The notes under the pieces: generated by a model | The model's input: the letters and a program-made list of their open reading frames with translations, nothing else | What the model was told of the DNA's origin: nothing | Database searches by the model: none | From: Halieaceae bacterium | GTDB taxonomy: Bacteria; Pseudomonadota; Gammaproteobacteria; Pseudomonadales; Halieaceae | Direction of reading: 5' to 3' | Assembly: GCA_024640505.1 (NCBI GenBank) | Contig: JAHEEV010000001.1 | Span: forward strand, 1,812 to 65,811 | Length of the DNA: 64,000 bases | Part shown: in pieces, positions 22,418-33,339 of the stretch | How the letters are laid out: every line of letters begins with the position of its first letter | Position numbering within the stretch: position 1 is the stretch's first letter | Position numbers and translations under genes: made by a program

Positions 22418-23145
22418 TTCAGGGCGATAAGGGAGGCAAAATTGAAGCACTGGAACCATACGTCACAACTGCCGAAGCCGGCCGCTGCCATCCGCTCGCG
22501 ATGCCGGTCGAGTGTCTCCGGCAGCAGCACCTGTTCCAGCGCGCTCCGTTTGCGGGCGATCTCCAGGTCGCTGTAACCGTTGGCCCGCTTGAACGCGTGG
22601 TGCAGGTCGATGTTGAGCGTATCCAGGTGCGGGTCGGAAAAAGTCACTTTCTCGGACAGCACCACAATACCCCCGGGCAGCAGTCCGTCATAGATGCGCC
22701 GCATCACCGCATCGCGAACCTCGACCGGCACGAACTGCAGGGTGAAATTGAGTACCACGACCGAGGCACCGTCGATCGCCACATCTTCGAGGTCGGCGCA
22801 GACCAGCGACACCGGTGTGTGATGGGTGTCGGTTGCCACGGTGTCGCGGCAGCGTTCCAGCATGGCCCGGGAGTTGTCCACGGCGATGATCTGGCAGTCC
22901 TGCTGTTGCAGGTTCTGGCGCATGGCGAGGGTCGAGGCGCCCAGCGAGCACCCCAGGTCGTAGAGATTGCTGCCCGGCGTTGCGTAGCGACCGGCCAGCA
23001 GGCCGGTCATGGCTATGATGGTGGGGTAGCCCGGTACCGAGCGCTTGATCATGTCCGGAAAGACCCGGGCGACGCTGTCGTCGAAGGTAAACAGTCCCGT
23101 GTCCAGCACCGGATCGGTGTAAAGGGTATCTCGACTGTCGGTCAC
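22414..23145 (-). CDS. cmoA: Carboxy-S-adenosyl-L-methionine synthase CmoA
   Basis: CmoA makes carboxy-SAM from SAM and prephenate for CmoB. The protein reads TLYTDPVLDTGLFTFDDSVARVFPDMIKRSVPGY, the diagnostic CmoA N-terminus, and has DLGCSLGASTLAM as the SAM motif and LNFTLQFVP. A GTG at 23145 gives 243 residues, close to E. coli CmoA (247). An ATG at 23232 with a GGGA upstream would add 29 residues, so the start is not certain. It overlaps cmoB by four bases. Confidence 0.94.
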   Translation of the reverse strand: MTDSRDTLYTDPVLDTGLFTFDDSVARVFPDMIKRSVPGYPTIIAMTGLLAGRYATPGSNLYDLGCSLGASTLAMRQNLQQQDCQIIAVDNSRAMLERCRDTVATDTHHTPVSLVCADLEDVAIDGASVVVLNFTLQFVPVEVRDAVMRRIYDGLLPGGIVVLSEKVTFSDPHLDTLNIDLHHAFKRANGYSDLEIARKRSALEQVLLPETLDRHRERMAAAGFGSCDVWFQCFNFASLIALK

Positions 23146-23294
23146 GGTAGGTCCACGGGCCTGGGCTGGATCAAGGAATGGGGGAATAGGGCCAAAGCCC
23201 GCAATTTTAGCATGACTTTTTGAACCGGACATGCTGTATTCCCTGTGCCATAGCCGCCACAATGCGAGGACAAGCACGTCAGAGGGAGTCCGTC

Positions 23295-24122
23295 ATGGAG
23301 GCAGTTGCACAGTCGTTCGAGCCGGATCTGCGGCCACCCCGGTTGCGACACAGCATGATGGAACTGGGCCGGGTCGTGCTCGAGATAGGCAGCACTGCCA
23401 TGCTCGCGCCGATTTTGCGGACGCTGCCTGCGGGGGACGGCCATACCATCATGACCATTCCCGGCTTCATGGGCGCCGACGGATCCACCTCCCAGTTGCG
23501 CCGCTTCCTGAACCGTCGCGGCTACAATGCCATACCCTGGGGTCTCGGCCGCAATGCCGCAGAGGTGCGCTCCGAGGACATCGATGACTTCCTCGCGCAT
23601 CGGGAGAGAATGGAAGTGATCATTGCCGAGCGGGCGGAGCGGGAGTTTCGCGCCAGCGGGGGCAAGGTCACCCTTATCGGCTGGAGCCTGGGCGGACTCT
23701 ATGCGGTGGCGGTCGCCCACCGCTTTCCCCAGTGGATACGGCAGGTGATCACACTCGGCACGCCCTTCGGGGATCCGCGCGGCACGGCACTCTACAGCAT
23801 CATGGGCAGGATCTATGAGAACGAGGACGATGTGGACGAGGCCGCGCTGCAGCGCTGGGTAGAGCATACCTACAGCGGTGGCACACTGTCTGTGCCGGTG
23901 TTGACCCTGTTCAGTGAATCCGACGGGATCGTAGGGGCCGGGATCGCACAGTGCCAGGGTGATCCCCGCTACGTCACCAATATGGCGGTCATGGCGAGCC
24001 ACGTGGGCTTCCCCTTCAACCCGCTGGTGTTCGCGGTCATCGCGAATCATCTCGTAGAGCCCCACGAACGGTGGTCGATTTGCGGGAGTGATTACATCCG
24101 TCCCCTGGTCAGGCAGGTCTGA
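23295..24122 (+). CDS. Alpha/beta-hydrolase, lipase/acyltransferase-like
   Basis: The 275-residue protein has an alpha/beta-hydrolase core with the nucleophile elbow GWSLGG (Ser near residue 138), an upstream oxyanion-type segment IPGFMGADGSTSQL, and a C-terminal histidine candidate in SHVGFPFNP. The family is close to PGAP1/GrpA-like and lipase class 2 esterases. No signal peptide is seen, so it is probably cytoplasmic. The ATG at 23295 has AGAGGGAG upstream. It is divergent from cmoA and its substrate is unknown. Confidence 0.82.
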   Translation: MEAVAQSFEPDLRPPRLRHSMMELGRVVLEIGSTAMLAPILRTLPAGDGHTIMTIPGFMGADGSTSQLRRFLNRRGYNAIPWGLGRNAAEVRSEDIDDFLAHRERMEVIIAERAEREFRASGGKVTLIGWSLGGLYAVAVAHRFPQWIRQVITLGTPFGDPRGTALYSIMGRIYENEDDVDEAALQRWVEHTYSGGTLSVPVLTLFSESDGIVGAGIAQCQGDPRYVTNMAVMASHVGFPFNPLVFAVIANHLVEPHERWSICGSDYIRPLVRQV

Positions 24123-24216
24123 GCAGGCGGGGAGTCGTTCTCGGGCTGTCGGGCTGCATCCTGGCGGGCAGAAGCGCCCGTGGATGTCTCACGGAGAATC
24201 CGGACGGATCAGCGCC

Positions 24217-24405
24217 CTAGTTGGCGCTGCGAATCAGGTGCGAATCTTCGGTGCTGAGAGGGACGCCATTGCGAACCTGGGGGTAAAAGTGCGCAAAGCG
24301 CCCCCCTTCGTAGCGGGCCTGATTCTCTTCTTTCTGCTGGGTAAACCTGATGCTGCGGAGAAACTCCACCAGGCTCACTTTACCTTCATCTAATCGCTTC
24401 ATCAT
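24217..24405 (-). CDS. Small hypothetical protein (62 residues)
   Basis: This short ORF in the 381-base gap between the hydrolase and the phosphoribosyltransferase has sensible composition and codon use: charged, with DEGKVSLVEFLRSIRFTQQKEE and a Tyr/Phe-rich middle (RYEGGRFAHFYPQ). Two ATG codons stand at its start (24405 and 24402), with only a weak GAG site. The upstream DNA (24406-24503) is clearly AT-richer than its surroundings and could hold a promoter, for example TACAAT at about 24442-24447 on the minus strand. The rest of the gap (24123-24216) shows nothing recognisable. No family is recognised. Confidence 0.5.
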   Translation of the reverse strand: MMKRLDEGKVSLVEFLRSIRFTQQKEENQARYEGGRFAHFYPQVRNGVPLSTEDSHLIRSAN

Positions 24406-24503
24406 CAGCTCGATCGTACAATGATCTCTATGGGGAAATTGTAGACCGTTTTTTTCAGGCGAAGTTGTAAAAAGTACCCATCAATTGTGTGAAAAAATGG
24501 CTG

Positions 24504-25082
24504 TCAGCCCTTTGCCAGCTGCTGTTCGAGCTGATCCATCAGTCCGGCCAGGGCGGGTTTGCTGGCCCGCATTTCATCCAGGGTGAGTCCCGCGAGTTCG
24601 TGGGGGAACACCAGCCACTCGTCGGTTTCGTGGAGGAAGTAATCCGGAGGCTTTCCCGCCTGGTTGTTACCCGGCTTGAAGTAGGGCGTGGCGACCCGTA
24701 GTTCGGGTGTGCGATCGCCACAGGCGCTGCGCAGATCAGCGGCGACCTGCTGTAGCGACAGGCCCGTGTCATGGACATCGTCTACGAGCAACACACGATC
24801 CTCGCGGGCGACGCGTTCGATCAGGTAGTCCAGCCCGTCGACCCGAACCGTTTGCCCGCGCCGCCCGATACCGGTGTAGGAGGCGGTGCGTATCGCAAAG
24901 TGATCCGCGGTTATACCCAGAACATCCAGCAGTTCATGCAGCGCTGCACCCACCGGCGTGCCACCCCGCCAGATGGCGACGATGAAGGTGGGGCGGAAGC
25001 CGCTGGCGAAAACCTGCCAGCCCAGCCTGAAGGAATCCTCAAGCAGCTGCTGGGGCGATATGTAGTGTTTTTTCAGCGGCAT
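24504..25082 (-). CDS. Phosphoribosyltransferase, hypoxanthine/xanthine type
   Basis: This type I phosphoribosyltransferase of 192 residues has the PRPP-binding signature VLLVDDVHDTGLSL near residue 95 and the FIVAIWRGGTPVG loop typical of xanthine/hypoxanthine-guanine PRTases used in purine salvage. The ATG at 25082 (MPLKKHYISPQQL) is preceded by AGGCG. A GTG six codons upstream is possible. It is cytoplasmic and stands alone, divergent from pepD. Confidence 0.88.
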   Translation of the reverse strand: MPLKKHYISPQQLLEDSFRLGWQVFASGFRPTFIVAIWRGGTPVGAALHELLDVLGITADHFAIRTASYTGIGRRGQTVRVDGLDYLIERVAREDRVLLVDDVHDTGLSLQQVAADLRSACGDRTPELRVATPYFKPGNNQAGKPPDYFLHETDEWLVFPHELAGLTLDEMRASKPALAGLMDQLEQQLAKG

Positions 25083-25189
25083 GCCGGCGCCTGTGGTCAC
25101 GGATCAAATTACCATAACACAGCGTCGGGCCAGGTGGAGGCTGTTCAGTTCCGTCAGGTATAATCGCCACCCCATCGTTGGAGTCACGC

Positions 25190-26632
25190 ATGAAACCGGA
25201 CAATTATCCCTCCCAGCCGGCTCATTTGTGGGAGCACTTCTACCGTATCAGCCGGATTCCCCGCCCCTCCGGGCAGGAGGCGGCGGTGCGTCAGTATGTC
25301 ATCGATCAGGCCGAACAGCATGACTGCAGCTGGCGCATGGATGCGCAGGGCAATACCGTGATTGCCGTACCCGCCAGTCCGGGGCTTGAGCAGCGTCCGG
25401 TGGTGATCGTGCAGAACCACCTGGACATGGTGACCGTGAAGACCGAGGACAAGCAGCATGATTTTGCCAGCCAGCCGCTGGACCTGGTCGTGGACGATGG
25501 CTGGTTGCGGGCCGACCGCACGACGCTGGGGGCCGACAATGGCGTCGGCTGCGCGGCCGCCCTGGCGTTGATGACCGACGAATCCATTGCGCATCCACCG
25601 CTGGAGCTGCTCTTCACGGTGGATGAGGAGACGGGCCTGGGGGGCGCTCTCAACCTCGATGCCTCCCTGCTTTCGGGCGACCTGATGTTGAACCTCGATA
25701 CCGAGGACTGGAATGAACTCTTCGTGGGGTGTGCCGGGGGTGGCGGTTGGGAGCTGACCCGGGCCTTTGCGACTGAACCGGTCGCCGCGCAGGACGAGCA
25801 CTGGTTGCTCACCCTGAGAGGACTGGCCGGGGGGCATTCGGGCGTGCAGATCCACGAGCAGCTGGGGAACGCCATCAAGTTGCTGGGGCAGGGACTCTAC
25901 GACCAGGGGGGTATTCGCCTGGCGAGCATCGACGTTGGGGTCGCCCACAATGTCATCCCCCGGGAGGGGCAGGTGGGGTTCACCTGCCCCGCGGGCCGGG
26001 GTGCAGCGCTGGCGCAACGCCTGGATGACCTGCAGAAGGAGTGGCTCGGTTACCTCCCGGCGGCAGACAAGGGTCTGGCGCTGACCCTGCAGGCGGCCAG
26101 CTTCGAGTCGGCATTGAGCGCCCGGGATTCGCGGGTCATCCTGGATCTGGTGGCCGCCTTCCCCCACGGCGCCCAGGCCTACAGTCTGGAGCAGCCGGCA
26201 GACCTGGTGGATATCAGTATCAACCTGGCGATATTGAGGCTGGACCGGGGCAATCTGTTCCTGGAATCCAGCTTTCGTTTTTTCAACGAGGCACAAAGCC
26301 TGCCCCTGCAGCAAACGGTGCTGGCCCTGGCGGCCGCTTTCGGCCTGGAGGCCACCCCGGTGGTGGGCTACCCCGGCTGGCAGCCGGATTTCGAGAGCCC
26401 CCTGCTGGAGCAGGCCGCTACCCTGCATGAGCGCCTGTTCGGTGAGCGCCCGGCAGTGAAGGCCATACATGCGGGCCTGGAATGCGGCATACTCAAGGGC
26501 AAGAAACCCGACACGGACATTCTCTCTTTCGGGCCGACCATCCGCGGAGCCCACTCGCCGACCGAGCGCCTGTTGATAGCAACCGTACCACCCTTCTGGC
26601 AGTTCCTCCTGGCGCTGCTCGCGGATATCTAG
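25190..26632 (+). CDS. pepD: Aminoacyl-histidine dipeptidase (cytosol non-specific dipeptidase)
   Basis: PepD is a di-zinc M20-family dipeptidase that cleaves carnosine-like and many other dipeptides. The 480-residue protein has the metal and catalytic motifs in order: QNHLDMV, ADNGVGCA, DEETGLGG with the catalytic Glu pair, NLDTEDW and GGHSGVQIH. The start at 25190 has GGAG seven bases upstream. It is followed after 31 bases by an aromatic-type aminotransferase, so the two may form a small peptide/amino-acid catabolic operon. Confidence 0.95.
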   Translation: MKPDNYPSQPAHLWEHFYRISRIPRPSGQEAAVRQYVIDQAEQHDCSWRMDAQGNTVIAVPASPGLEQRPVVIVQNHLDMVTVKTEDKQHDFASQPLDLVVDDGWLRADRTTLGADNGVGCAAALALMTDESIAHPPLELLFTVDEETGLGGALNLDASLLSGDLMLNLDTEDWNELFVGCAGGGGWELTRAFATEPVAAQDEHWLLTLRGLAGGHSGVQIHEQLGNAIKLLGQGLYDQGGIRLASIDVGVAHNVIPREGQVGFTCPAGRGAALAQRLDDLQKEWLGYLPAADKGLALTLQAASFESALSARDSRVILDLVAAFPHGAQAYSLEQPADLVDISINLAILRLDRGNLFLESSFRFFNEAQSLPLQQTVLALAAAFGLEATPVVGYPGWQPDFESPLLEQAATLHERLFGERPAVKAIHAGLECGILKGKKPDTDILSFGPTIRGAHSPTERLLIATVPPFWQFLLALLADI

Positions 26633-26663
26633 GGCCACACAGGACGGCCGGAGGAACGAACGC

Positions 26664-27851
26664 ATGCTGGATCAACTGGAACAACTGCCCGCCGACCCCA
26701 TACTCGGCCTGTCCGCCGCCTGTCGCGCTGACCCCAATCCCGACAAGGTGGATCTCACGGTGGGCATCTACATGGATGAGCAGGGTGTCTGCCCGGTATT
26801 CGAGGCCATCCGGCAGGCCCAGCAGGCCCTGGTCGCGGAGGAAGTCAGCAAGGCCTATATGCCCCCCGAGGGTGACGAGGCCTTCAACCGGGGCATGCAG
26901 CGTCTGGTGCTCGGGGATGACAGCCCGGCCCTGGCGGACGGGCGTGTATCGAGTGTGCAGACGCCGGGAGGTTGCGGCGCACTGCGAATCGGGGCCGAGA
27001 TCATCCATGCAGCCACCCCGGGGGCGCGGGTATGGATCTCCGATCCGACCTGGCCTATTCACATTCCACTGGTGGGCAGTGTCGGCCTGCAGTTCGAGAC
27101 CTACCGCTATTACGACTCCGCGGGCCACAGTGTCGACTTCGACGGTATGGTGGAGGATCTCAAGGCCGCCGCGGCCGGCGACGTGGTGCTGCTGCATGGC
27201 TGTTGCCACAATCCCTGCGGGGCCGACCTGGCCCCCGGGCAGTGGGACGTGATAGCGGAGATGGCGGAGCGGCAGGGATTTACCCCGTTTATCGATATCG
27301 CCTACCAGGGCCTGGGAGACGGACTCGATCAGGATGCCGCGGGCCTGCGATTGATGGTGGAGCGGCTGCCGGAGGTGATCGTTGCCGCGTCCTGCTCCAA
27401 GAACATGGGTCTCTACCGTGAGCGCACCGGCGCTGCCATCTTCGTCTGTCGCGACCGGCGCAATGCCAGCGCCCTCACCAGCCACGCCCTGACCGCGGCG
27501 CGGCGTCTTTACTCGATGCCCCCGGCACATGGCGCGCTGCTGGCCGGGCGGGTGCTGGCCCAGGACGCGCTGAGAGAACGCTGGCAGGCCGAGCTGCTGG
27601 CCATGTGCCGCCGCATCAACGAGCTTCGGGCCCAACTGCGGCGGCAGCTGGAGGCCACCACCGGTGGGGACTTCGGTTTCATCGATCGCGAAAAGGGCAT
27701 GTTCTCCTTCCTCGGGCTGAGCCCGGTGCAGGCGCGGCGATTGCGGGAGGAGCACAGCGTCTACATGCTCGATTCCTCACGCATCAACGTGGCGGGGGTC
27801 AATGCCGCCAATATCGATTATCTCGCCCGGGCGGTGGCGGCGGTGTTCTAG
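26664..27851 (+). CDS. Aspartate/aromatic aminotransferase (AspC/TyrB family)
   Basis: This 395-residue fold-type I PLP enzyme begins ADPILGLSAACRADPNPDKVDLTVGIY, the usual family I-alpha opening, and contains LHGCCHNPCGADL, FIDIAYQGLGDGLD and the PLP lysine in SCSKNMGLYRERTG. It interconverts aspartate or aromatic amino acids with 2-oxoglutarate. Which one is not decided by sequence. GGAGGAAC lies upstream of the ATG. It probably shares a transcript with pepD. Confidence 0.92.
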   Translation: MLDQLEQLPADPILGLSAACRADPNPDKVDLTVGIYMDEQGVCPVFEAIRQAQQALVAEEVSKAYMPPEGDEAFNRGMQRLVLGDDSPALADGRVSSVQTPGGCGALRIGAEIIHAATPGARVWISDPTWPIHIPLVGSVGLQFETYRYYDSAGHSVDFDGMVEDLKAAAAGDVVLLHGCCHNPCGADLAPGQWDVIAEMAERQGFTPFIDIAYQGLGDGLDQDAAGLRLMVERLPEVIVAASCSKNMGLYRERTGAAIFVCRDRRNASALTSHALTAARRLYSMPPAHGALLAGRVLAQDALRERWQAELLAMCRRINELRAQLRRQLEATTGGDFGFIDREKGMFSFLGLSPVQARRLREEHSVYMLDSSRINVAGVNAANIDYLARAVAAVF

Positions 27852-27905
27852 AGGGTTCTGTGGAAGCTGTCGTGCCCACCTGGCGGGGGCGGGCGGCGCA
27901 GCATT

Positions 27906-29798
27906 TCAATCCTCGCCTTCGAGCTCTGCCCAGCGGGTGAAGGCCTGCTCAAGCTCGGCCTGTACGTCGGCCAGCTCCGCCAGGACCTGCTCCACTTCGT
28001 CACGGTCGCGCTGGTAGAAGTCCGCTTGTGAAACGGTCTCTTCCAGTCGCTGTTGACGCTGCTCCATGGATTCGATCAGCGCCGGCAGGCCTTCCAGCTC
28101 CCGCTGGTCCTTATAGGACAATTTCCGTTTGCCGGGACTGGGGGTCGCGGCGGGGGGCGTCTCTTTGCCGCCGCCAGCCGGGTCCGCTTTCGCCGTGTTC
28201 CCGGAGGGGTTCGCGAGGCTGAATCCGCGGGCCTCCCAGTCGCTGTAGCTCCCGGCGTGCTCGGTGATGACGCCGTCGCCTTCCAGTACCAGCAGGCTGG
28301 TGACCACGTTGTCCATGAATTCCCGGTCGTGGCTGACCAGCAGGACCGTGCCCTCGAAATTGAGCAGGATCTCCTCGAGCAGTTCCAGGGTCTCGATATC
28401 CAGGTCGTTGGTGGGTTCGTCCAGTACCAGCAGGTTGGCGGGTTTGCTGAACAACCTGGCCAGCACGGCGCGATTCTGCTCGCCGCCGGAGAGCGCCCTG
28501 GCCGGCGTGCGCACCCGGTCCGGGCTGAACAGGAAGTCACCCAGGTAGGAGATAGCGTGGCGTTTTTTACCATTGATCTCGATAAAGTCCTGGCCGCCAC
28601 AGATGTTGTCGATCAGGTTTTTATCCGGATCCAGGGTCTCCCGCAGCTGGTCCGAGTAGGCGACTTCCAGCTTGCTGCCGAATTTCACCTGGCCGGCATC
28701 CGGTTGCAGCTCCCCCAGGAGAATCTTCACCAGGGTTGATTTGCCCGCGCCATTGGGCCCGACGATGCCTATGCGATCGCCGCGCTGCACAATGGTCGAA
28801 AAGTCCCGGATGATGACCTGGTCACCGAAGGCGTGGGAGACACCCTGCAGTTCGGCCACGATCTTGCCGGACTGCCCGGCGCCCTCCACACCAAAGCTGG
28901 CGCTGCCCTGGCGCTCCCGGCGCTGGCTGCGTTCCCGGCGCATGGCTTGCAGGGCTCTTACGCGGCCCTCATTGCGCGTGCGGCGGGCCTTGATGCCCTG
29001 GCGGATCCACACCTCTTCCTGGGCCAGCTTTTTGTCGAACAGGGCATTGGCTCTCTCCTCCGCCTCCAGTTCCTGCTCACGATGGCGCAGGAACCCGGCG
29101 TAGTCGCCCCGCCACAGGCTGAGGTGTCCCCGGTCCAGTTCAGCGATACTGTTTACCACGTTCTGCAGGAAACGCCGGTCGTGGGTGATCAGGACCAGGG
29201 AGCCCCGGAAGGCTTTCAACTGCTCCTCCAGCCACAGGATGGCGGGTATGTCCAGGTGATTGGTGGGTTCGTCCAGTAGCAGGATGTCCGGTTCCGTCAC
29301 CAGGGCGCGGGCCAGGGCCACCCGTCGGCGCCAGCCACCGGAAAGTTCGCCCATGGGCGTGTCGGCGGGCAGTTGCAACTGGCTGATGGTGGTCTCTACC
29401 CGCTGCTGCAGGTTCCAGCCGTCGACGCTTTCGAGTTGCTGTTGTACCCGCGCCAGGGTGTCCATGTCCGTGTTTTCGTCCAGTACCAGCTGGTGGTACT
29501 GGCCGAGCAGTCGTCCGGTCTCCGCCAGCCCCGAGGCCACCATGTTGTAGACGCTGGTCTGGTCCGCGTCCGGCAGGGTCTGTTCCAGGCGGGCAAGGCG
29601 TGCCCCCGGCCGCAGCCAGCGCTCTCCTGAATCGGGTGGGATTTCCCCGGCCAGTATGCGCAACAGGGTCGTCTTGCCCGCGCCGTTGCGGCCCAGCAGG
29701 CCCAGCCTGTCGCCCTTGCTGATGGTCAGGTCTACCTCATCCAGCAGTACCTGGGTGCCGTAGTGAAGGCTGGCGGTGTCGAGTCGTAGCAGGGGCAT
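27906..29798 (-). CDS. uup: ABC-F protein Uup
   Basis: Uup is a cytoplasmic ABC-F ATPase acting on ribosomes and branched DNA intermediates. It has two ATPase domains without membrane parts: Walker A GRNGAGKTTLL and GPNGAGKSTLV, with signature motifs LSGGWRRRVALARAL and LSGGEQNRAVLARLF. A C-terminal coiled coil (LPALIESMEQRQQRLEE onward) is the Uup-specific feature. The ATG at 29798 gives MPLLRLDTASLHYG, the conserved beginning; an ATG at 29834 would add 12 residues. Length is 630 residues. Confidence 0.93.
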   Translation of the reverse strand: MPLLRLDTASLHYGTQVLLDEVDLTISKGDRLGLLGRNGAGKTTLLRILAGEIPPDSGERWLRPGARLARLEQTLPDADQTSVYNMVASGLAETGRLLGQYHQLVLDENTDMDTLARVQQQLESVDGWNLQQRVETTISQLQLPADTPMGELSGGWRRRVALARALVTEPDILLLDEPTNHLDIPAILWLEEQLKAFRGSLVLITHDRRFLQNVVNSIAELDRGHLSLWRGDYAGFLRHREQELEAEERANALFDKKLAQEEVWIRQGIKARRTRNEGRVRALQAMRRERSQRRERQGSASFGVEGAGQSGKIVAELQGVSHAFGDQVIIRDFSTIVQRGDRIGIVGPNGAGKSTLVKILLGELQPDAGQVKFGSKLEVAYSDQLRETLDPDKNLIDNICGGQDFIEINGKKRHAISYLGDFLFSPDRVRTPARALSGGEQNRAVLARLFSKPANLLVLDEPTNDLDIETLELLEEILLNFEGTVLLVSHDREFMDNVVTSLLVLEGDGVITEHAGSYSDWEARGFSLANPSGNTAKADPAGGGKETPPAATPSPGKRKLSYKDQRELEGLPALIESMEQRQQRLEETVSQADFYQRDRDEVEQVLAELADVQAELEQAFTRWAELEGED

Positions 29799-29966
29799 GA
29801 AGGGGGCATTGGGGCTCAGGGTTCGGGTGCGCATTCTACGCCAGTCACCCGGTGGGTGGCTATCGATGCCTCCTCGCCGGAGGGCCGGTGAAATCTATGA
29901 ATTGACTTGATAAATCCCGGGGTGAACTGCATCCTTTGCGGCCCGATCACCGACAGGCGAGGAACA

Positions 29967-31919
<1,953 letters not shown>

Positions 31920-32052
31920 GCGGCGGCTGCACCCCCATCGGGCCCCCTGTTCCATGGCCGGCCCACCGGCGGGACAGGCGGTGGCTCCCCACTCGTAAAT
32001 CGGCGCGTGATTCGGGTATCATTTCCGGCCCGAATTGCCCGGCACCCTGGCC

Positions 32053-33090
32053 ATGACGACTCCCGAACAAGCAAGATACGACCGACAGATAGCCACCTGG
32101 CTGCTGCTCTGCGCGGCGGTGATCTTCGGCATGATACTGCTGGGCGGCGTCACCCGCCTCACCAATTCCGGTCTTTCCATGGTGGAGTGGAGGCCGCTGA
32201 TGGGGGTGATACCGCCTCTCTCCGAGCAGGCCTGGCTGGAGACTTTCGAGAAGTACCAGCAATTCCCCGAATACCAGAAGGTCAACCAGGGTATGGACCT
32301 GGAGGGGTTCAAGTACATTTTCATGTACGAGTACCTGCACCGGGTACTGGGGCGACTCATCGGTGTGCTCTACCTCCTGCCGATGCTGTTTTTCCTGTTC
32401 AAGGGCCGGGTCAGGCCCGGTCTGGCACCCAAATTGTGGGTGCTGTTCGTCATGGGTGGTTTCCAGGGGCTGCTGGGCTGGTACATGGTCAAGAGTGGCC
32501 TGGTCGATAAACCGGATGTCAGCCAGTATCGTCTCACCGCCCACCTGGGGGTCGCTGTGGCCATCTACGGCTATATGCTGTGGGTTGCTTTCGATCTGCT
32601 CTTTCCCGCCGGGTCGACCTACCGGGTGGCCGCCAGGCCCTATGCCGGCTGGTCGCTCGTGCTGGTGGGGCTGGTCTACCTGATGATTCTGTCGGGCGGC
32701 CTGGTGGCAGGTACGGATGCAGGTTTTTCCTACTCTACCTGGCCGTTGATGGGGCCCACATTGATTCCCGAGGGCCTCTACAGCGGGACGCCCGCCTGGC
32801 TGGCCGCCTTCGAGGATGTCACCACTATCCAGTTCAACCACCGGATGTTTGCCTATCTGTTGTTTGTCCTGATCAACCTGTTTGCGTGGCTGGTATTTCG
32901 CAGTGAGGCCGGTGGTCGCTCGCGCCCGGCCGCCATCCTGCTGGCGGTTGCTCTGCTGGTGCAGGTGACCCTGGGTATCAGCACCCTGCTCCTGCACGTG
33001 GCGGTACCCGTGGCAGCGGCCCACCAGGGCGGGGCTGTGCTGTTGCTGTCCGCCATGGTGTTTGTCAGTCACGTTCTCGTTCGCCAGTAA
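32053..33090 (+). CDS. ctaA: Heme A synthase (CtaA/COX15, proteobacterial type)
   Basis: COX15/CtaA oxidises the C8 methyl of heme O to make heme A for aa3-type cytochrome oxidases. The 345-residue membrane protein has eight predicted helices, LLGGVTRLTNSGLSMVEWRP after helix 1, YEYLHRVLGRLIG with one heme-ligand His, LTAHLG, and the second-half copies FNHRMFAYLL and AAHQGGAVLL. It lacks the extracellular Cys pair of Gram-positive CtaA. The presence of heme A synthesis without ctaB or oxidase genes nearby is noted. The ATG at 32053 is preferred over one at 32035. Confidence 0.94.
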   Translation: MTTPEQARYDRQIATWLLLCAAVIFGMILLGGVTRLTNSGLSMVEWRPLMGVIPPLSEQAWLETFEKYQQFPEYQKVNQGMDLEGFKYIFMYEYLHRVLGRLIGVLYLLPMLFFLFKGRVRPGLAPKLWVLFVMGGFQGLLGWYMVKSGLVDKPDVSQYRLTAHLGVAVAIYGYMLWVAFDLLFPAGSTYRVAARPYAGWSLVLVGLVYLMILSGGLVAGTDAGFSYSTWPLMGPTLIPEGLYSGTPAWLAAFEDVTTIQFNHRMFAYLLFVLINLFAWLVFRSEAGGRSRPAAILLAVALLVQVTLGISTLLLHVAVPVAAAHQGGAVLLLSAMVFVSHVLVRQ

Positions 33091-33170
33091 GTTACCCGGG
33101 ATTCCTCTCCACCGGGCGGCATGATTGGGTCTACACTACGGGTTCGCATAGCGATGTGTAGCGCCAGCCT

Positions 33171-33306
33171 GTAGTAGGAGCCCGCTCCGCGGGCGATCGA
33201 ATCTCCGAACCTCGCCCGCGGAGCGGGCTCCTACAGATGGGATTTGCCGGAAATCGCCCGCGGAGCGGGCTCCCACAGGCAAGCTCCTACAGGCAAGCTC
33301 CTACAA
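33171..33306. repeat. REP cluster, three copies, between ctaA and tdh
   Basis: The 19-base core seen at 2361-2381 occurs three times: forward at 33178-33196 and reversed at 33212-33232 and 33254-33275. The first two form a hairpin with 23-base arms (33174-33196 and 33212-33234) and a 15-base loop. After the third copy come two direct repeats of AAGCTCCTACA(G/A)G (33281-33306). The cluster fills most of the 249-base gap before tdh. Confidence 0.88.
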
Positions 33307-33339
33307 GCGGCATATACCGGATTGCACCCGGGGGAGAAT

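Noticed and set aside
33281-33306. Two tandem 13-base repeats considered as the start of a CRISPR array
   Set aside because: There are only two units, without spacers, and they derive from the REP arm (AGCTCCTACAG).
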